From Mauremys mutica (Eukaryota; Chordata; Testudines; Geoemydidae): 64,000 bases of DNA. Of the stretch, positions 37,195 to 49,223 are shown piece by piece (the first letter of the stretch is position 1; every line of letters starts with the position of its first letter). The notes below the pieces were generated by a model. That model was given only the letters and a program-made list of their open reading frames with translations. It searched no databases and had not been told where the DNA came from. Position numbers and translations under genes: made by a program. The stretch is taken from assembly GCF_020497125.1 (NCBI RefSeq), contig NC_059077.1:35229340-35293339 (forward strand), in the 5' to 3' direction.

Positions 37195-37782
37195 AAGCCT
37201 CTGCCTCTAAGGATTAGATTTGGGCTTTCCCTCTTCCTAGTAGCTGGTTTATGTGGAGTTGGGTTAGAAAAAGGCCAGAGGCAAAAAGAAAATAAAGGAG
37301 AAAGTGTTTGGGGGGCTGACGTATCCTGCTTTTAGAGAAACAAGCACTACTCTGCAATGGTGTAGACTTCATTAAAGAAGTCTTAAAAGACGTTGTCAAC
37401 ACTGAATTGAGACGTCTGATGGTAGGTTTGGGGGTGGGGGTTGGTTTTGTTTTTAAAGCTTATGATCTAGTGATGGCAGGTACAAACTCACACTGTTTGG
37501 TTACTCACAGATGAGGAAAATTGCAGCAGAATGGGTAGCTAACTTTCAGAAAGCCACAGAGGGACTGGGTGGCTAAAACAGTGTTACCACTCAGGAGTTC
37601 CTGTACCTCTGTCTTGTATTCATACCTTGTGTGCTTCTCTCATAGTCTCTTGGCTGAAGCCATTCAGCCCCTGGTATTTGATCCTACTTTTACCCATCAC
37701 AACTCCCACTGACAGCTTTGCACATTTTTAATCAGGTACTGAATGAGAAGTGAAGTTTGGTATTGAAGGCTGACAAGAAGTA

Positions 37783-38045
37783 GCAGTATTGCTGAGACCA
37801 ACCGTTCAAAAACCATGAGCTTTTTAAAAAAATACATTTCAGGGTCATTTAATCTGTATTCTGGTATGAGCCCTAGGGGTGCATTTGGGTCATGTTTTAT
37901 GCTTAGGAGTCAGGAACAGGGTCCTCAGGATTTAAACCTAAAGCAATGTTGCCACCTCTCTCAATTTTATCAGTTTGCAGTATTTTAGGTTTTGTTTCTC
38001 TCGTGATCTTCATGTAAAAACCATCTTGTAAAAACTATCTTGTGA
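37783..38045 (+). mobile_element. AT-rich MITE, family E copy 2 (degraded, possibly two abutting fragments)
   Basis: It starts CAGTATTGCTGAGACC and includes 'AAAAACCATGAG' and 'TAAAAAAATACATTTCAGGG', like copy 1. A second end-like motif, CAATGTTGCC, appears at about 37944, so two fragments may be joined. Confidence 0.45.
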
Positions 38046-38279
38046 AATTTCTCCTTATAAAGTAGCCACCATCTCCTATTATTTTTAATGAGGCCACCAT
38101 TTCCCTACACATTTCTGCATGTGGAAATGAGGCTACCTCCAAAATGATGCCTGGCAGCAATGGCCTGGCCTGTTTTCAGTAAGACAAGCTGCCCTCACGA
38201 GCATGGATGCCATTCTGTGGTCAGGGAGCTAGACTGCACACTATGCATAGACAGGGGATTGTGAGGAACAGAACAGAGG

Positions 38280-38720
38280 TTGAACAGGTATAGGGGTTCC
38301 TCAGGGAAGTGTGGGATGCAAGGAATCAATTGAGGATGTGTAGGAATGGGGGCTGCAGGAGAAGACTGGAGAGACAACGGGAATGTGGGGACAGAGCACT
38401 CTGAGGGACAGTAGAGAGACTGATAAGGTGTATGGCAATGTGGAAGGTAGAAGATAACTGAAGGATAGTACAAAGCCACAGGATACAGGGTGGGAGAATG
38501 GAGGAGACAGTGGGTACAGGGAAATGAAGAGCAGAGACAGAGAAGCAGAGGAATGGGGAGGAGAGGTCGGGGAATGTGGTGTACAGGGGAGAGACTGAAG
38601 GTGTTCAGGGAAATGTACAGGTGGAGATTGGGGAATATGAAGAACAGGAGGGAAACTGAAGACTTGCCAGAGGAGACTGAAGGGGAGGTACAGAATAGTG
38701 ATGACTGAGGGGAATAGGCT
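38280..38720. repeat. Purine-rich degenerate tandem tract
   Basis: G and A dominate the + strand. Elements such as 'GGGAATGTGG', 'GTACAGGG' and 'GAGACTGAAG' recur at irregular 40-60 base spacing. The minus strand therefore lacks stops and yields two overlapping 180-codon frames (38195-38737 and 38301-38843), which I regard as artefacts. Confidence 0.55.
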
Positions 38721-38873
38721 GGTAGCTCCCACACCACAGGGGAAAGAAGTGGGTGAGTGGGGTCCCTCCCACATAGCCAGTGAGGAGGCCCAAATTTCTA
38801 CATGTGCTATTAAGGTTGAATTTTGACTCTGAGATACATACATACTTTGGGGGCAGGCAGCTTCCCCCTAGAG

Positions 38874-39189
38874 CAGGGGTAGGCAACCTATGACATGGGT
38901 GCCGAAGGCGGCACGCGAGCTAATTTTCAGTGGCACTCACACTGCCCGTGTCCTTGCCACTGGTCCGTGGGGGGGGGGCTCTGCATTTTAATTTAATTTT
39001 AAATGAAGCTTCTTAAACATTTTAAAAATCTTATTTACTTTACATAAACAATAGTTTAGTTATATTTTATAGACTTATAGAAAGAGACCTTCTAAAAACA
39101 TTCAAATATATTACTGGCACGTGAAACCTTAAATTAGAGTGAAAAAATGAAGACTCGGCACAGCACTTCTGAAAGGTTGCCGACCCCTG
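38874..39189. mobile_element. Non-autonomous hAT-type element (CAGGGGTAGGCAACC ends)
   Basis: A perfect 8-bp duplication CCCTAGAG flanks it (38866-38873 and 39190-39197). The inverted ends are CAGGGGTAGGCAACCT and (inward) CAGGGGTCGGCAACCT. The interior is AT-rich with an oligo-G run and has no coding capacity. Confidence 0.9.
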
Positions 39190-39270
39190 CCCTAGAGGCT
39201 CAAACACCAGAAGGTAAATTCAAGAAGAAAAAATGCCACCAAAATGTATTTTTTAAAGGTTATTTTTTAA

Positions 39271-40078
39271 TAAGACCAGTCATAGTGGGTCAAACCAAAG
39301 GTCCATCTAGCCCAGTATCCAGTCTTCTGACAGTGGCCAATGCCTGGTGTTTCAGAAGGAATGAACAGAACAGGGCAATTATTGAGTGATCCATCCCTTG
39401 CTGTCCAGTCCCAGCTTCTGGCAATCAGAAGTTCAGGGGCATTAAGAGTGTGGTGTTGCATCCCTGACCAGCTTGGCTAATAGCTATTGACAGACCTATC
39501 CTGCATGAACTTATCTAATTCTTTTTTTAACCCAGTTATACGTTTGGCCTTCACAACATCCCCCGGCAACAAGTTCCACAGGTTGACTGTGCGTTGTGTA
39601 AAGAAGTACTTCCTTTTTTTTGTTTTTAAACCTGCTGCCTATGAATTTCATTGGCTGACCCTGGTTTTTGTGTTATGTGAAGGGGTAAATAACACTCCCC
39701 TATTCACTTTCTCCACCTCATTCATGGTTTTATAGACCTCCATCATATCCAACCTTAGTAGTCTCTTTTCTAAAATAAACAGTCCAGTCTTTTTAATCTC
39801 TCTGTCCTCATAGGGAAACTGTTCCATACCCCTTATTGTTTTTGTTCCTCTTTTCTGTACCTTTTCCAATTCTAAAATATAGCTCTGAGATGGGGAGCAG
39901 GGGGAGAGACCAGAACTGCACGCACTATTCAAGGATGTATATAGTGGCATTATATTTTCTGTCTTATTATCTGTCCCTTTTCTAATAGTGCCTAATATTC
40001 TATTAGCTTTTTTGATGCTGCTGCACACTGAGCAGATGTTTTCAGAGAACTATGTACAATGACCCCAAGATCTAACAG
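39271..40078 (-). mobile_element. CR1/L3-type LINE, 3' portion, antisense
   Basis: Read on the minus strand, 40028-39648 encodes the C-terminal end of a non-LTR retrotransposon ORF2, with KKANRILGTIRKG, then a broken middle and EVYKTMNEVEKVNRG. The CR1/L3 3' UTR follows, passing the 'CTGGGCTAGATGGACCTTTG' motif near 39310-39290. Stops and indels make it inactive. The apparent frame is a fusion across indels, so the peptide is only a guide. Confidence 0.8.
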
Positions 40079-40748
40079 TGTACTGTAGTTGGGTCTCGTT
40101 GACCTAACTAAGCTGCTCCAAACTGCTGTGAAAAATCCCCTTTTCTTCAAACCGTCTATCTTTATATTTCAGTGGGAGGCCAGACTACCAAGAAAGGGGA
40201 TACATTTTCCCTAGGCAGCATTAAGTCCTTTTAATGTTGCTGACAACTGAAATCATCCAACATCTTTAATTTCATTTAAGAATAATGCCTATACGTGTTC
40301 ATTATTCTGACCAGGGCAAGAGGTGAAATGTTGACTCAGTCAGCATCTAATGCATTTACCATACCACAGCCATTTGGCATCATTTTAGCTCTCCTCCTGT
40401 GCCTTATTTTAAAGTCCTGGTGCCAACTGCAGTAGCACATATTCAGTTGATAAGGATTTCTCTTTCACACCCACCCACACCCGACTTCTACCCCTCAGGG
40501 AATGCAGCAGTCATAAAGCTATGCCACAAGTGTTTGGATAAATGTTTGCCCTACAATTTGAATATTCGTAATGTAGAATGGCATACTGAAAACCTGAATG
40601 GGCTCTCTATATCAAAAAGGGGGGTGGGGAACAAAAAAACCAACCCTTTTTGAGCATGCTTTTGGCAGGTATTTAAAGAAAATACATGAAATAAACACCA
40701 GAGGGAGCAGTTGTATAAGACTTCTACAGCTGTGCTTCAGAAGGAAAG

Positions 40749-41155
40749 CATAGAACATAAGAACGGCCAACCTGGGTCAGAGCAAATGTCTATCTAGCCC
40801 AGTATCCTGTCTTCTGACAGTGGCCAATGCCAGGTGCCCCTAGGGTGACCATATGTCCCGATTTTATAGGGACAGTCTCAATTTTTGGGTCTTTTTCTTA
40901 TATAGGCTCCTATTACCCCCCCAACCCCTGTCCCGATTTTTTCACATTTGCTGTCTGGTCACCCTAGGTGCCCCGAGGGAATGAACAGAACAGGTAATCA
41001 TCAAGTGATCCATCCCCCGTCAGCCATTTCCCAGCTTCTGGCAAATAGAGGCTAGGGGCATCATCCCTACCCAAAGTCACAGTGAAAATGGGAAATTCAT
41101 CATGGTATAGATTAGAAGACCTGCACATTTTTCTTATCCTGTCTTGCAGCGTCTG
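40749..41155 (-). mobile_element. CR1/L3-type LINE 3' UTR, antisense, split by a MITE
   Basis: Both flanks of the element at 40841-40966 (40749-40840 and 40975-41155) match the 3' UTR also seen at 39271-39480. For example, 'TCTAGCCCAGTATCC' and 'GAATGAACAGAACAGG' occur in both, in the same order. The LINE was in place before the MITE. Confidence 0.8.
40841..40966. mobile_element. 126-bp hAT MITE nested in CR1
   Basis: A perfect 8-bp duplication GGTGCCCC flanks it (40833-40840 and 40967-40974). The ends TAGGGTGACC and GGTCACCCTA are perfect inverted repeats. It also holds an internal inverted pair, 'ATGTCCCGATTTTATAGGGACAG'-like (positions 40852-40875). Confidence 0.93.
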
Positions 41156-41169
41156 CACAGTGCCTTCCA

Positions 41170-41295
41170 GTGTTCAGTAGGTAACATTATTCCCATTTTA
41201 TACTTGAGGAGACAATGGGGGTCCTAGTCCATGACTAGAACATAGGCACTACTGCACAATAATTATGCCCATCTTCCCCAAACATGCCTTTATAT
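41170..41295. repeat. Ancient MIR/L2-like repeat trace
   Basis: 'ATTCCCATTTTATACTTGAG' and 'GTCCTAGTCCATGACTAG' recall the tails of old amniote SINE/LINE families. Similar traces are at 19060-19110 and 54080-54180. Recognition is by eye only. Confidence 0.35.
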
Positions 41296-41944
41296 AATTG
41301 ATTTAAAATAAAGACTCTAGAATGAATTTGTTCCCCCTTCTAGAAAACATGACTTTGTCTTTATACCTGGAAGTGACCTGACACCATTACTAGTGCAGCC
41401 TTCACTTTAGCTCGGGATTTTCTCCTATTGTACCTTCCCAAAGGCATTAACAGACTGAATTCTAGCATGGACTATGTTAGCTTCCACTTTTCACCTGTGA
41501 TGATAACCACATGGTGAGACAGATTTCTGTTCCTCTCCTTCTTCCCCTCCCTGAGGTGAGGCCCATCCTGACCCTGCTATCTCCTTCTAAAACACATTTC
41601 AATGGCCACTAATGATGCAAATCAACTAGCATTTACAGAAAGAAGGGTCCCTTTATGCTTGACTGTATAACAATTACATTCACTTTGTTTCAACTAAACA
41701 GCCCAGACAGTGACATTAATTCTCAAAGAAAGAGGATGAACAGTTTCCCATCTAGTAGTAAATAACCAGACTCCTTTGTATACAAAGTTAGCAAGCGAAC
41801 CTAACTTCTACTGATAGCACTGGGCAATGAGGAAGGGGAACCATAGAGCAAACTGAAATGGCCAATCCAGCCCAAAACAAATGGAGTGATTGGATTTCAG
41901 AGGAAGAGGAATAGAAACAGGGAAAGTCAATCAAGAGTGACTTC

Positions 41945-42757
41945 ATAAAACACGCTGAGGAATCTAGACAAATTGGAGAACTGATCCAAGTTCAACAGGA
42001 TGAAATTCATTTAGGAGAGCAAATACCCAACTACAAAATGGGGAATAATTGGCTAGGTGGGTAGTACTGCTGAAAACAATCTGGGGGTTATAATGGATCA
42101 CAAATTGAATACGAGTCAACAGTATGATTCACCATTGTGAAAAGGCTAATATCACGGTGTGGTGTATTAACATGAGTGTTGTATGCAAGACAGAGTGTAA
42201 TTTTCCTGTTCTTTTCAGTGGTGGGGTTGCCTCAGCTGGAATAGTGTGTCCAATTCTGGGTGCCATGCTTTAAGAAAGATATGGATAAGTAGGGGACAGT
42301 CCAGAGGAGAGCAAAAAAGTATTGTAAACAAATAAATTAGACCTAACTATAAGGAAAAGTTAAAAATAACTGGGCATGTTTCGTCTTGAAGAGAAGATGG
42401 GGGAGGAGGGCACCTGATAAGCCTTCAAATACGTTAAGGCTGTCATAAAGAGGATGGTGATCAATTGTTCTCCATTACCACTGCAGGTAGGACAAGAAGT
42501 AATGGCATAATCTGCAAAGAATAATTAGTTTAGATATTAGGAAATGCATTCTAATATATAAGCTTTGTAAAGAGTAGTTAAGCTTTGTAATAGGCTTCCA
42601 AGGGAGGTTGTGGAATCTCCATCCCTGGAGGTTTTTAAGAACAGGTTGGACAAACATCTGTCAGGGGTGGTCTAAGTTTATTTAATCCTTATGCAGCACA
42701 GGAGGCTGGACCTGTTGACCTCTCATGGTCCTTTCCAGCCCTACATTTCTGTAATTA
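41945..42757 (+). mobile_element. CR1 LINE, decayed 3' half
   Basis: The sense-strand order matches a CR1 ORF2 end. A 'CTAGACAAATTGGAGAACTG' stretch is followed by decayed coding sequence, then 'GGGAGGTTGTGGAATCTCC' and a 3' UTR with 'GACCTGTTGACCTCTCATGG'. Many stops and indels are present. Confidence 0.8.
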
Positions 42758-42806
42758 GTCTGATTTCAGATCTTTGTGGTTGGTTCTACTGATTTTGTTT
42801 AAGCAC

Positions 42807-43072
42807 CCGTATTGCCAACCCCAAATGTTTAAAAATCACGAGTTGCCTCAAAAAAACATGATTTTGTAAAAAACCACCAAGGTGGGTTTCTTTTTCTTTG
42901 CTGTCTGGTTTCAGAACATTCAGGGTTCCATTTTCCAGTTTTTCTTAAAGCCTAAAAGTCACATGACTAGGTGGGAATCGCAGCTTTCTCTCACTCTTTT
43001 TTTTTTTAAGTGAATTTTTATCCCTCATAGTTGCAGAGAAAAACACTCAATATCATAAGCTGGCAACACTGC
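42807..43072 (+). mobile_element. AT-rich MITE, family E copy 3
   Basis: The left end CCGTATTGCCAACCCC and the right end (inward CAGTGTTGCCAGC) are inverted repeats. It shares 'AAAAATCACGAG' and the AT-rich middle with copies 1 and 2. Confidence 0.65.
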
Positions 43073-43079
43073 AGCACCT

Positions 43080-44560
43080 ACACATTTAGATTCTTACCCA
43101 AACACCATTGAATCTGCTGGATTCTCTTTTATGAGAACAGGATTTTCTGAAGCTTTCCAAAGCATCCAGTCAGGCCTAGAATACCCCAAGAGCGAGCTTT
43201 CCTGATGCAGGCTCACCCCTTCCACAGCTGGGAAGAACCAGGACATGTAGAGGCCTGCAAAAATGAAACACGCTATTGGATGGACTGGCTGCTCCCAGCA
43301 CTGCATTTGTAGAGGTACGCCTTCATGTATGGACCTCACCCCTTCTACAAGAATGGGTGTGGATCTGCTGCTTCTGCAGCACCATTCTCCTCCTCCTTCT
43401 CCAGACACCCTCCCCCGACTCAGAGTCTCTGAGGAGGGTGCAGAGATCTGCATAGGAAGAGGAGACAGGCAGTCAGATCAAAGTCAGCAACTAGTATTAG
43501 GACCAGGGAAAGCACACATTATTTTGTCATAAGGAAGGTTAATATATGCACAGTCTTGATTACTTTTCCACACTCTACCACCAGTGGGGGAATCCCTCCT
43601 TTAAAAGCCGCTTGCAGATAGAGAAACCTTCATAGAATGGCTCCATTTGAACCACACTGATGAAATGGGAGTTGAGGTCCCAGGGCCTGAGAGTCAGTGT
43701 GAGGGACATAAGGGCTTCACACAGATGGCCCTGTTCTTCTGTGGATCCTCAGGAACCACACAGATCTGGAAGAACCATGGGATTAGGAGTTAAACCAGCA
43801 GGGGACAAACCTTGACCTTCCCCCTGCCCTCAATGGAACTAGTTCAGGAGGAACTCTGCCTGGGGACTCCTGTGGATGTTTCCTCCTCTTTAGCTCCCTC
43901 CTGGAGGCCCAACTCCGTTCCAGGGAGCACCACCATCTCTGGGTGGTGATGTTCAAGGAGGTAAAGCGCTTGACTTTACTGAATAAATGAAAACAATTAA
44001 TTAATGTTTATTCCCCATTTCCTCCCCCACTCCCCTTTCTTGGTTTCATAGCTAAACTAGCTGTTTCCTTTTCTCTTGTGTTTCTCTGTTGGAGCTAGTG
44101 ACAGTAGTTCAGGCCCAGAGAGAGGTGACATCTACTCAGGACCTTTCTTGTGGCCTAGTGAATTCCACCCCATACACATACCAATTCCCTCCCATCCCAT
44201 AATGTAGTGGGGCCCTGGAAGGGTGTATTATTTCTTGGGACATGGTGGAAAAGGGTAAACCCTGGGAGTTTGAGCACTCTGGTGAGGTAAAGTTATCTGG
44301 GCCTTGGGGAGCCTTGCTGTGTATTCTTCCACTAATGACCTTTTTCTATTTTTGCTTTTTGGGATCTTAACAGCATGTGAGATAGTGCTGAGGCAAAGAT
44401 ACTATTTTCTGTAAAACCAATATGAACTAACCCTCATGATTTTAATCACACTTGTGATATATGGTGCTTTCTTTAAAGCCCTGGCTCCTGGAGTCAAGTT
44501 GTAGTGCCAGATTCTCAGTTTTCATTTAAAAAACACCTAGAACTAATAGGTCATGGAGAA
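43080..44560. other. Intergenic DNA, nothing recognised
   Basis: Several short open frames occur, without coding character. No repeat was identified with confidence. Confidence 0.55.
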
Positions 44561-44589
44561 AAGTTTGAGAACATTAAAGGCGGCAACAC

Positions 44590-44715
44590 CACAAGGCAGA
44601 TAAGAAACCAGTATTTATGATTTTTTAAAAAATCTTTGGCTTAAAAAAAGTCACATCTTCTGATCCCATGATTTTGGGGAGCCTGACTCATGATTTGAGT
44701 TGCCATGGATACTCC
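44590..44715 (-). mobile_element. AT-rich MITE, family E copy 4 (partial, opposite orientation)
   Basis: On the minus strand it starts near 'CATGGCAACTCAAATCATGAG', with 'AAATCATGGGATC' and the AT-rich middle, as in the other copies. The other end is not clear. Confidence 0.4.
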
Positions 44716-45559
44716 CAGTTTTCAGAAACACATGGATGCCCTAGCTGTTTAATAAAAGAGATTGTGTAGTTCATCCACTCTAATACAAAATGGAATGTGA
44801 GCATTGTGGACGAGAGACAGTTTTGTGGGTTGGGGAGAGGTCAATAATTAGTTTAATGTGGAGGTAGGGAGCAATGGGAGAATGGGGGCACAGTTGGTTG
44901 CAAAGGTTTGCAGACGTGGCATAAAATACCAAGGCCAGCCCTGGTCCTGTGTGGAAAAGGATTCTTCCTTTCCTGGCTTCCTCCACCATCAATTGAATGG
45001 CTCTGATGGACAGTCAGTTTCTGGATTCTGGAATACCAGGAACACCTGGTATTTAACCTCACTTTTTCAATGCACCGTGGGCTTTTTGGGGAAAGATGAC
45101 TACTTTAATACAAACCCTCTTATCTTCTGCAAAGAAATACGTTCCATCTCTGCTTTAATGTGGGTTGCAAAGTTTCAGAGATCCTTTTTAGCCTTGGAAT
45201 CTGGGCTGGGACCACAGGTACTGACTCTGTGGATGCTCTGGGGCTCAAGAAGCCACTGGAAAAAAAAATAGGGGGTGCCCAGCACCATCAGGACCACGTT
45301 AATCTTTTGTGGACCCTGGACTGTGGCCACCACTGGCAAAAATAAAAGTCAGTGCCTGTGCTCGGGACCCTCTTTTGACTGTCTCCCTTTCAACAATCTC
45401 TCACAGCTGAGGAAGACACCAGCAGCTGCTTGTTCTCTGCTTATTTTTTTCAGTAATCAATCTTCACATTCAGAGCAGGCTCTTGCTCTCTGTTTTCCTT
45501 CTCCCTCTGTCACCATTTCTGGTGCCTACATCACAGTCCAGTAAAGCAGCTAATTGAAC

Positions 45560-45800
45560 TACAAGCTTGTGCTGCTGGGGCGAGTTTGTCCCTCCCTCCT
45601 TTGTTCTGCGATCTGTCGCTGCAGCAGGGTTTCCTTTCACTCTCCTTCTCCCCTTCCCCAACTCCGGGCTCTCACTTGAGAAAATTCTCACGTTCCCCCA
45701 CCGAGAGGTGGGAGCTCTCACTGCTCAACTCACCCCTCTTGTGTGTCCCCAGCCTTTGTCCTCCTCTGTTCCTCCTCGCTCCCCCCTACACATACACACA
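45560..45800. repeat. Pyrimidine-rich tract
   Basis: The + strand is C/T-rich and gives overlapping open frames of about 80 codons in two frames. It shows no domain, start context or neighbour suggesting a gene. It could be a regulatory CT-rich region, but nothing specific is visible. Confidence 0.4.
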
Positions 45801-45870
45801 CCATTTTCCTAGAGTCTGACACTCACGTGCAATCAGCCATGTGACTCTGGTCTTCTCTCTTGGCATTAAG

Positions 45871-45990
45871 TATCAGAGGGGTAGCCGTGTTAGTCTGGAT
45901 CTGTAAAAAGCGACAGAGTCCTGTGGCACCGTATAGACTAACAGATGTATTGGAGCATAAGCTTTTGTGCGTGAATACCCACTTTGTCAG
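45871..45990 (-). mobile_element. Penelope-like element (PLE) 3' tail fragment, decayed
   Basis: It matches the first 120 bases of 57097-57442 in the same orientation, starting TATCAGAGGGGTAGCCGTGT. In its hammerhead-like core the minus strand reads CTGACAA and CAAAA where the intact copy has CTGACGA and GAAA. One stem II pair is also lost. It is therefore inactive. Confidence 0.8.
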
Positions 45991-46409
45991 TGTATTATGG
46001 ACTGAATGAAACACACAGTGCAGAGTTAGGTTTCCATCCAACACTAAGCATTTGCCTGTTAAACCTGCTGCTTTCTCAATTTGCTGACCGAAAAGAGGGC
46101 AGCACTCTTTCCCGCATCCATCTGCAGCTGTGCATGGCTGTATTTAAAATACTGGTCTTAATTCCTTGTCCAGCCTATTAAGCAGGGTTAATAAATGAAG
46201 CACTTTACTGCCTGTAAACCTGACGCCATTCAGTTCCTTCATCAGAGGAATCAGACTCGTTACATTTTGATGGATGACCTTGTGCAGCATCAGAAGGAAA
46301 ATGCCACGTGTCTGTTACAGCAAGCCAGAGAGAAACCTTGCTGCCTGATCATAGGAACAACAATATAAATCCTTCATGACTTTACTATCTAAAAAAATGC
46401 TTTCAGCTT

Positions 46410-46542
46410 GTGTAGTTTTTAAGGTCAGACTTGACAAAGCCCTGGCTGGGATGATTTAGTTGGGTTTGCTCCTGCTTTGAGCAGGGGGTTGGACTAGATG
46501 ACCTCCTGAGGTCCCTTCCAACCCTGAGATTCTGTTATTCTA
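46410..46542 (+). mobile_element. CR1 LINE 3' end fragment
   Basis: It matches the end of the longer CR1 at 48915-49047, including 'TTGACAAAGCCCTGGCTGGG' and 'GGACTAGATGACCTCCTGAG'. It is non-coding and heavily 5' truncated. Confidence 0.9.
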
Positions 46543-47960
46543 GTTGTGGCAGAATTCACAAATTCTGTACTTCCAAATGCATTATGTTTGCTTGCTATTC
46601 ATTTTGCTGGTTCAATATAAAAAAACACTGGTAATAAATGACACGCTCTCCCTGGCATGACCCACAAAGAACAAACCCCACTGGCAACTTATCTGCCCAT
46701 CCTGAATGCCCTTTGAATGGTGACTGTATAAAAGGGTCAATTATTTAGCAGGAAAAAAATATGCTATTTTTTTTAAAAGTAGCACTGACTAGAAACCACC
46801 ACCAGATGTCACTCCGAAAAGCCAATCTGCACTACACAATGGCTTCCTTGTTGACGCAGCTCATTTTTGTCCCCTTTTAACCTTTAGTTCTGAAAATGTA
46901 GAAGTATTTCTCAGAAGGGAAATACGCAGGATGTGATCCCCGATCCTGCCTAATGATTCAGAAAAAAGGCAAATCTAATTTCTAAAGGATGCTTTGTCAA
47001 ACGCTTGCTTTTGTACCGCACTGGATGTTCCATAGTTGCTGGGAGCTCTCATCTCCCTGGGCAGCTTTTGCGTACCATTGACAAAGATTTGCTCACATGG
47101 AGGAGAGCAGAACAAGCTGTCATCTGGGGATGCTTTAATTTTAAGTGAAAAAGAACCCTGTAGACTTTCCAATAATTCTTAATCGGTGGGGGACAGAGGA
47201 GAGGTTTGTGAGGAATGTTCCATGTGAATTAAATGGGGCCCTAAAAAGTCAGTCCATCTCACCTAATGATGGAATTTTGTACTTCTGAGGCCTTGATCTT
47301 TCCCTCAAGTTAGGTTGTCTAGCCCAGGCCACACCAGCAGACAGCTCTGCTGAGTCACCGATCCAGCCAGACTCCATGGGACTGTGATATCCAGATACCA
47401 GAGTCTTGCATTAATTTACCCCTGATGAGCAACTGGGAGAAATAGTCAATTCTAATTTAAATGGCAAAGACAGCGATAAAAAGCCATGAAGACTGTGCTA
47501 GTGGGGAGGATTAAAGAACTGGAGTAGGGGAAAGAAACAACTTAGGGCTAACATTGTGCATAAATCCCCACCATATTGGCATTGGTTGATGTAGGTGGTG
47601 ATGTCCTGAGGAAGATGAAGGTTTGGGGGATTCAGTATGGGCAGCTCTTGCCATTTGTCTCCCCACAACTGATGTATGTGATTTTTGGCTCAGGATCTTG
47701 GAGTTCTTGTGCTCTACTGAGAGCTCCAATTATCTGTTTTTATCTGAGTGTAAATCTCAAAGGCTGTTCTGATTTGTGGCAGCTATCAATATGGCAGCTG
47801 AGGAACCTTCCCAAGCATAGGAACACCTGTCTATGCCCCCATTCACCCAGCTATGTGCCTCGCCTCTATCTTGGTCCAAGCATCAGCACATCCAAGCAGA
47901 GGCCAGGACTTTCTCTCTGAGACCACTATGGACAATATATATTCTTGCCAGCAAGTTAAA

Positions 47961-49047
47961 GTAGTATGGATTGGATGAATGGACTATAAGATGGACAGAA
48001 AGCTGGCTAGATCGTCGGGCTCAATGGATAGTTATCAAGAGCTCAATGTCTAGCTGGCAGCCGGTATCAAGTGAAGTGCCCCAGGGGTCGGTCCTGGGGC
48101 CGGTTTTGTTCAACATCTTCATTAATGATCTAGATGATGGGATGGATTGCACCCTCAGCAAGTTCGCGGATGACACTAAGCTGTGGGGAGAGGGAGATGC
48201 ACTGGAGGGTAAGGTCCAGAGTGACCTAGATAAATTGGAGGATTGGGCCAAAAGAAATCTGAGGTTCAACAAGGACAAGTGCAAAGTCCTGCACTTAGGA
48301 AGGAAGAATCCCATGCACTGCTACAGGCTGGGGACTGACTGGCTAAGCAGCAGTTCTGCAGAAAAAGACCAGGGGATTACAGTGAACGAGAAACTGGATA
48401 TGAGTCAACTGTGTGTCCTTGTTGCCAAGAAGGCTAACAGCATATTGGGCTGCAATAATAGGAGCACTGCCAGCAGATTGAGGGACGTGATTATTCCCCT
48501 CTATTCGGCACTGGTGAGGCCACATCTGGAGTATTGCGTTCAGTTTTGGGCCCCCCCACTATGGAAAGGATGTGGACAAATTGGAGAGAGTCCAGCGTAG
48601 GGCAACGGAAATTATTAGGTGGCTGGGGCACATGATTTATGAGGAGATGCTGAAGGAACTGGTCTTATTTAGTCTGCAGAAGAGAAGAGTGAAGGGGGGG
48701 ATTTGATAGCAGCCTTCAACTACCTGAAGGGGGGGTTCCAAAGAGGATGGAGCTTGGCTGTTCTCGGTGGTGGCAGATGACAGAACAAGGACCAATAGTC
48801 TCAAGTTGCAGTGGGGGAGGTTTAGGTTGGATATTAAGAAAAACTTTTTCACTAGGAGGATGGTGAAGCACTGGAATGAGTTACCTAGGGAGGTGGTGGA
48901 ATCTCCATCCTTAGAGGCTTTTAAGGCCCTGCTTGACAAAGCCCTTGCTGGGATGATTTAGTTGGTGTTGGTCCTGCTTTGAGCAGGGGGGTTGGACTAG
49001 ATGACCTCCTGAGGTCTCTTCCAACCCTAATCTTCTATGATTCTATG
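47961..49047 (+). mobile_element. CR1 LINE, 5'-truncated, with 3' UTR and ATTCTATG tail
   Basis: It comprises the C-terminal part of ORF2 (see 47971-48961), then a short 3' UTR with 'GGACTAGATGACCTCCTGAG' and the tail TTCTATGATTCTATG. 5' truncation and this tail are hallmarks of CR1, a chicken-repeat-1-type non-LTR retrotransposon. Confidence 0.95.
47971..48961 (+). pseudogene. CR1 ORF2 reverse transcriptase, C-terminal part, frameshifted
   Basis: The first 209 codons (47971-48600) hold the end of the reverse transcriptase fingers/palm. PQGSVLGPVLFNIFINDL comes first, followed by the catalytic box FADDTKLW (FADD at about residues 65-68, 48163-48174). The thumb-like region and LVRPHLEYCVQFWAP follow. 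A frameshift in a C run near 48550 breaks the frame. The final part resumes at 48767-48961 (RTRTNSLKLQWGRFRLDIKK... to LDKALAGMI) and ends at the usual CR1 stop. The endonuclease and the RT N-terminus are absent. It copied RNA into DNA in its active ancestor; here it is dead. Confidence 0.93.
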
Positions 49048-49223
49048 GTATGTTTTGAAAATGTGCTAGTCAACACAACTTAACAAATGCATTAAAAAGT
49101 TTGTGCATTCAAGGCTGTGGTAGCTTTAACATGTTACCCGGGCAAGGTAAATGCTAGCAGAAGATGGTGTTTTCAAAAGCGACTCAGGCACAGTGTTGCA
49201 AGGCCTAAGTGGCTGAGACAGTT

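Noticed and set aside
38195..38843. Two overlapping 180-codon minus-strand frames
   Set aside because: They overlap in different frames and their serine/proline/leucine-rich products follow from the purine-rich + strand. No domain is present.
47576..47920. 114-codon plus-strand frame before the CR1
   Set aside because: No family recognised, no splice sites of note, and composition like the surrounding non-coding DNA.
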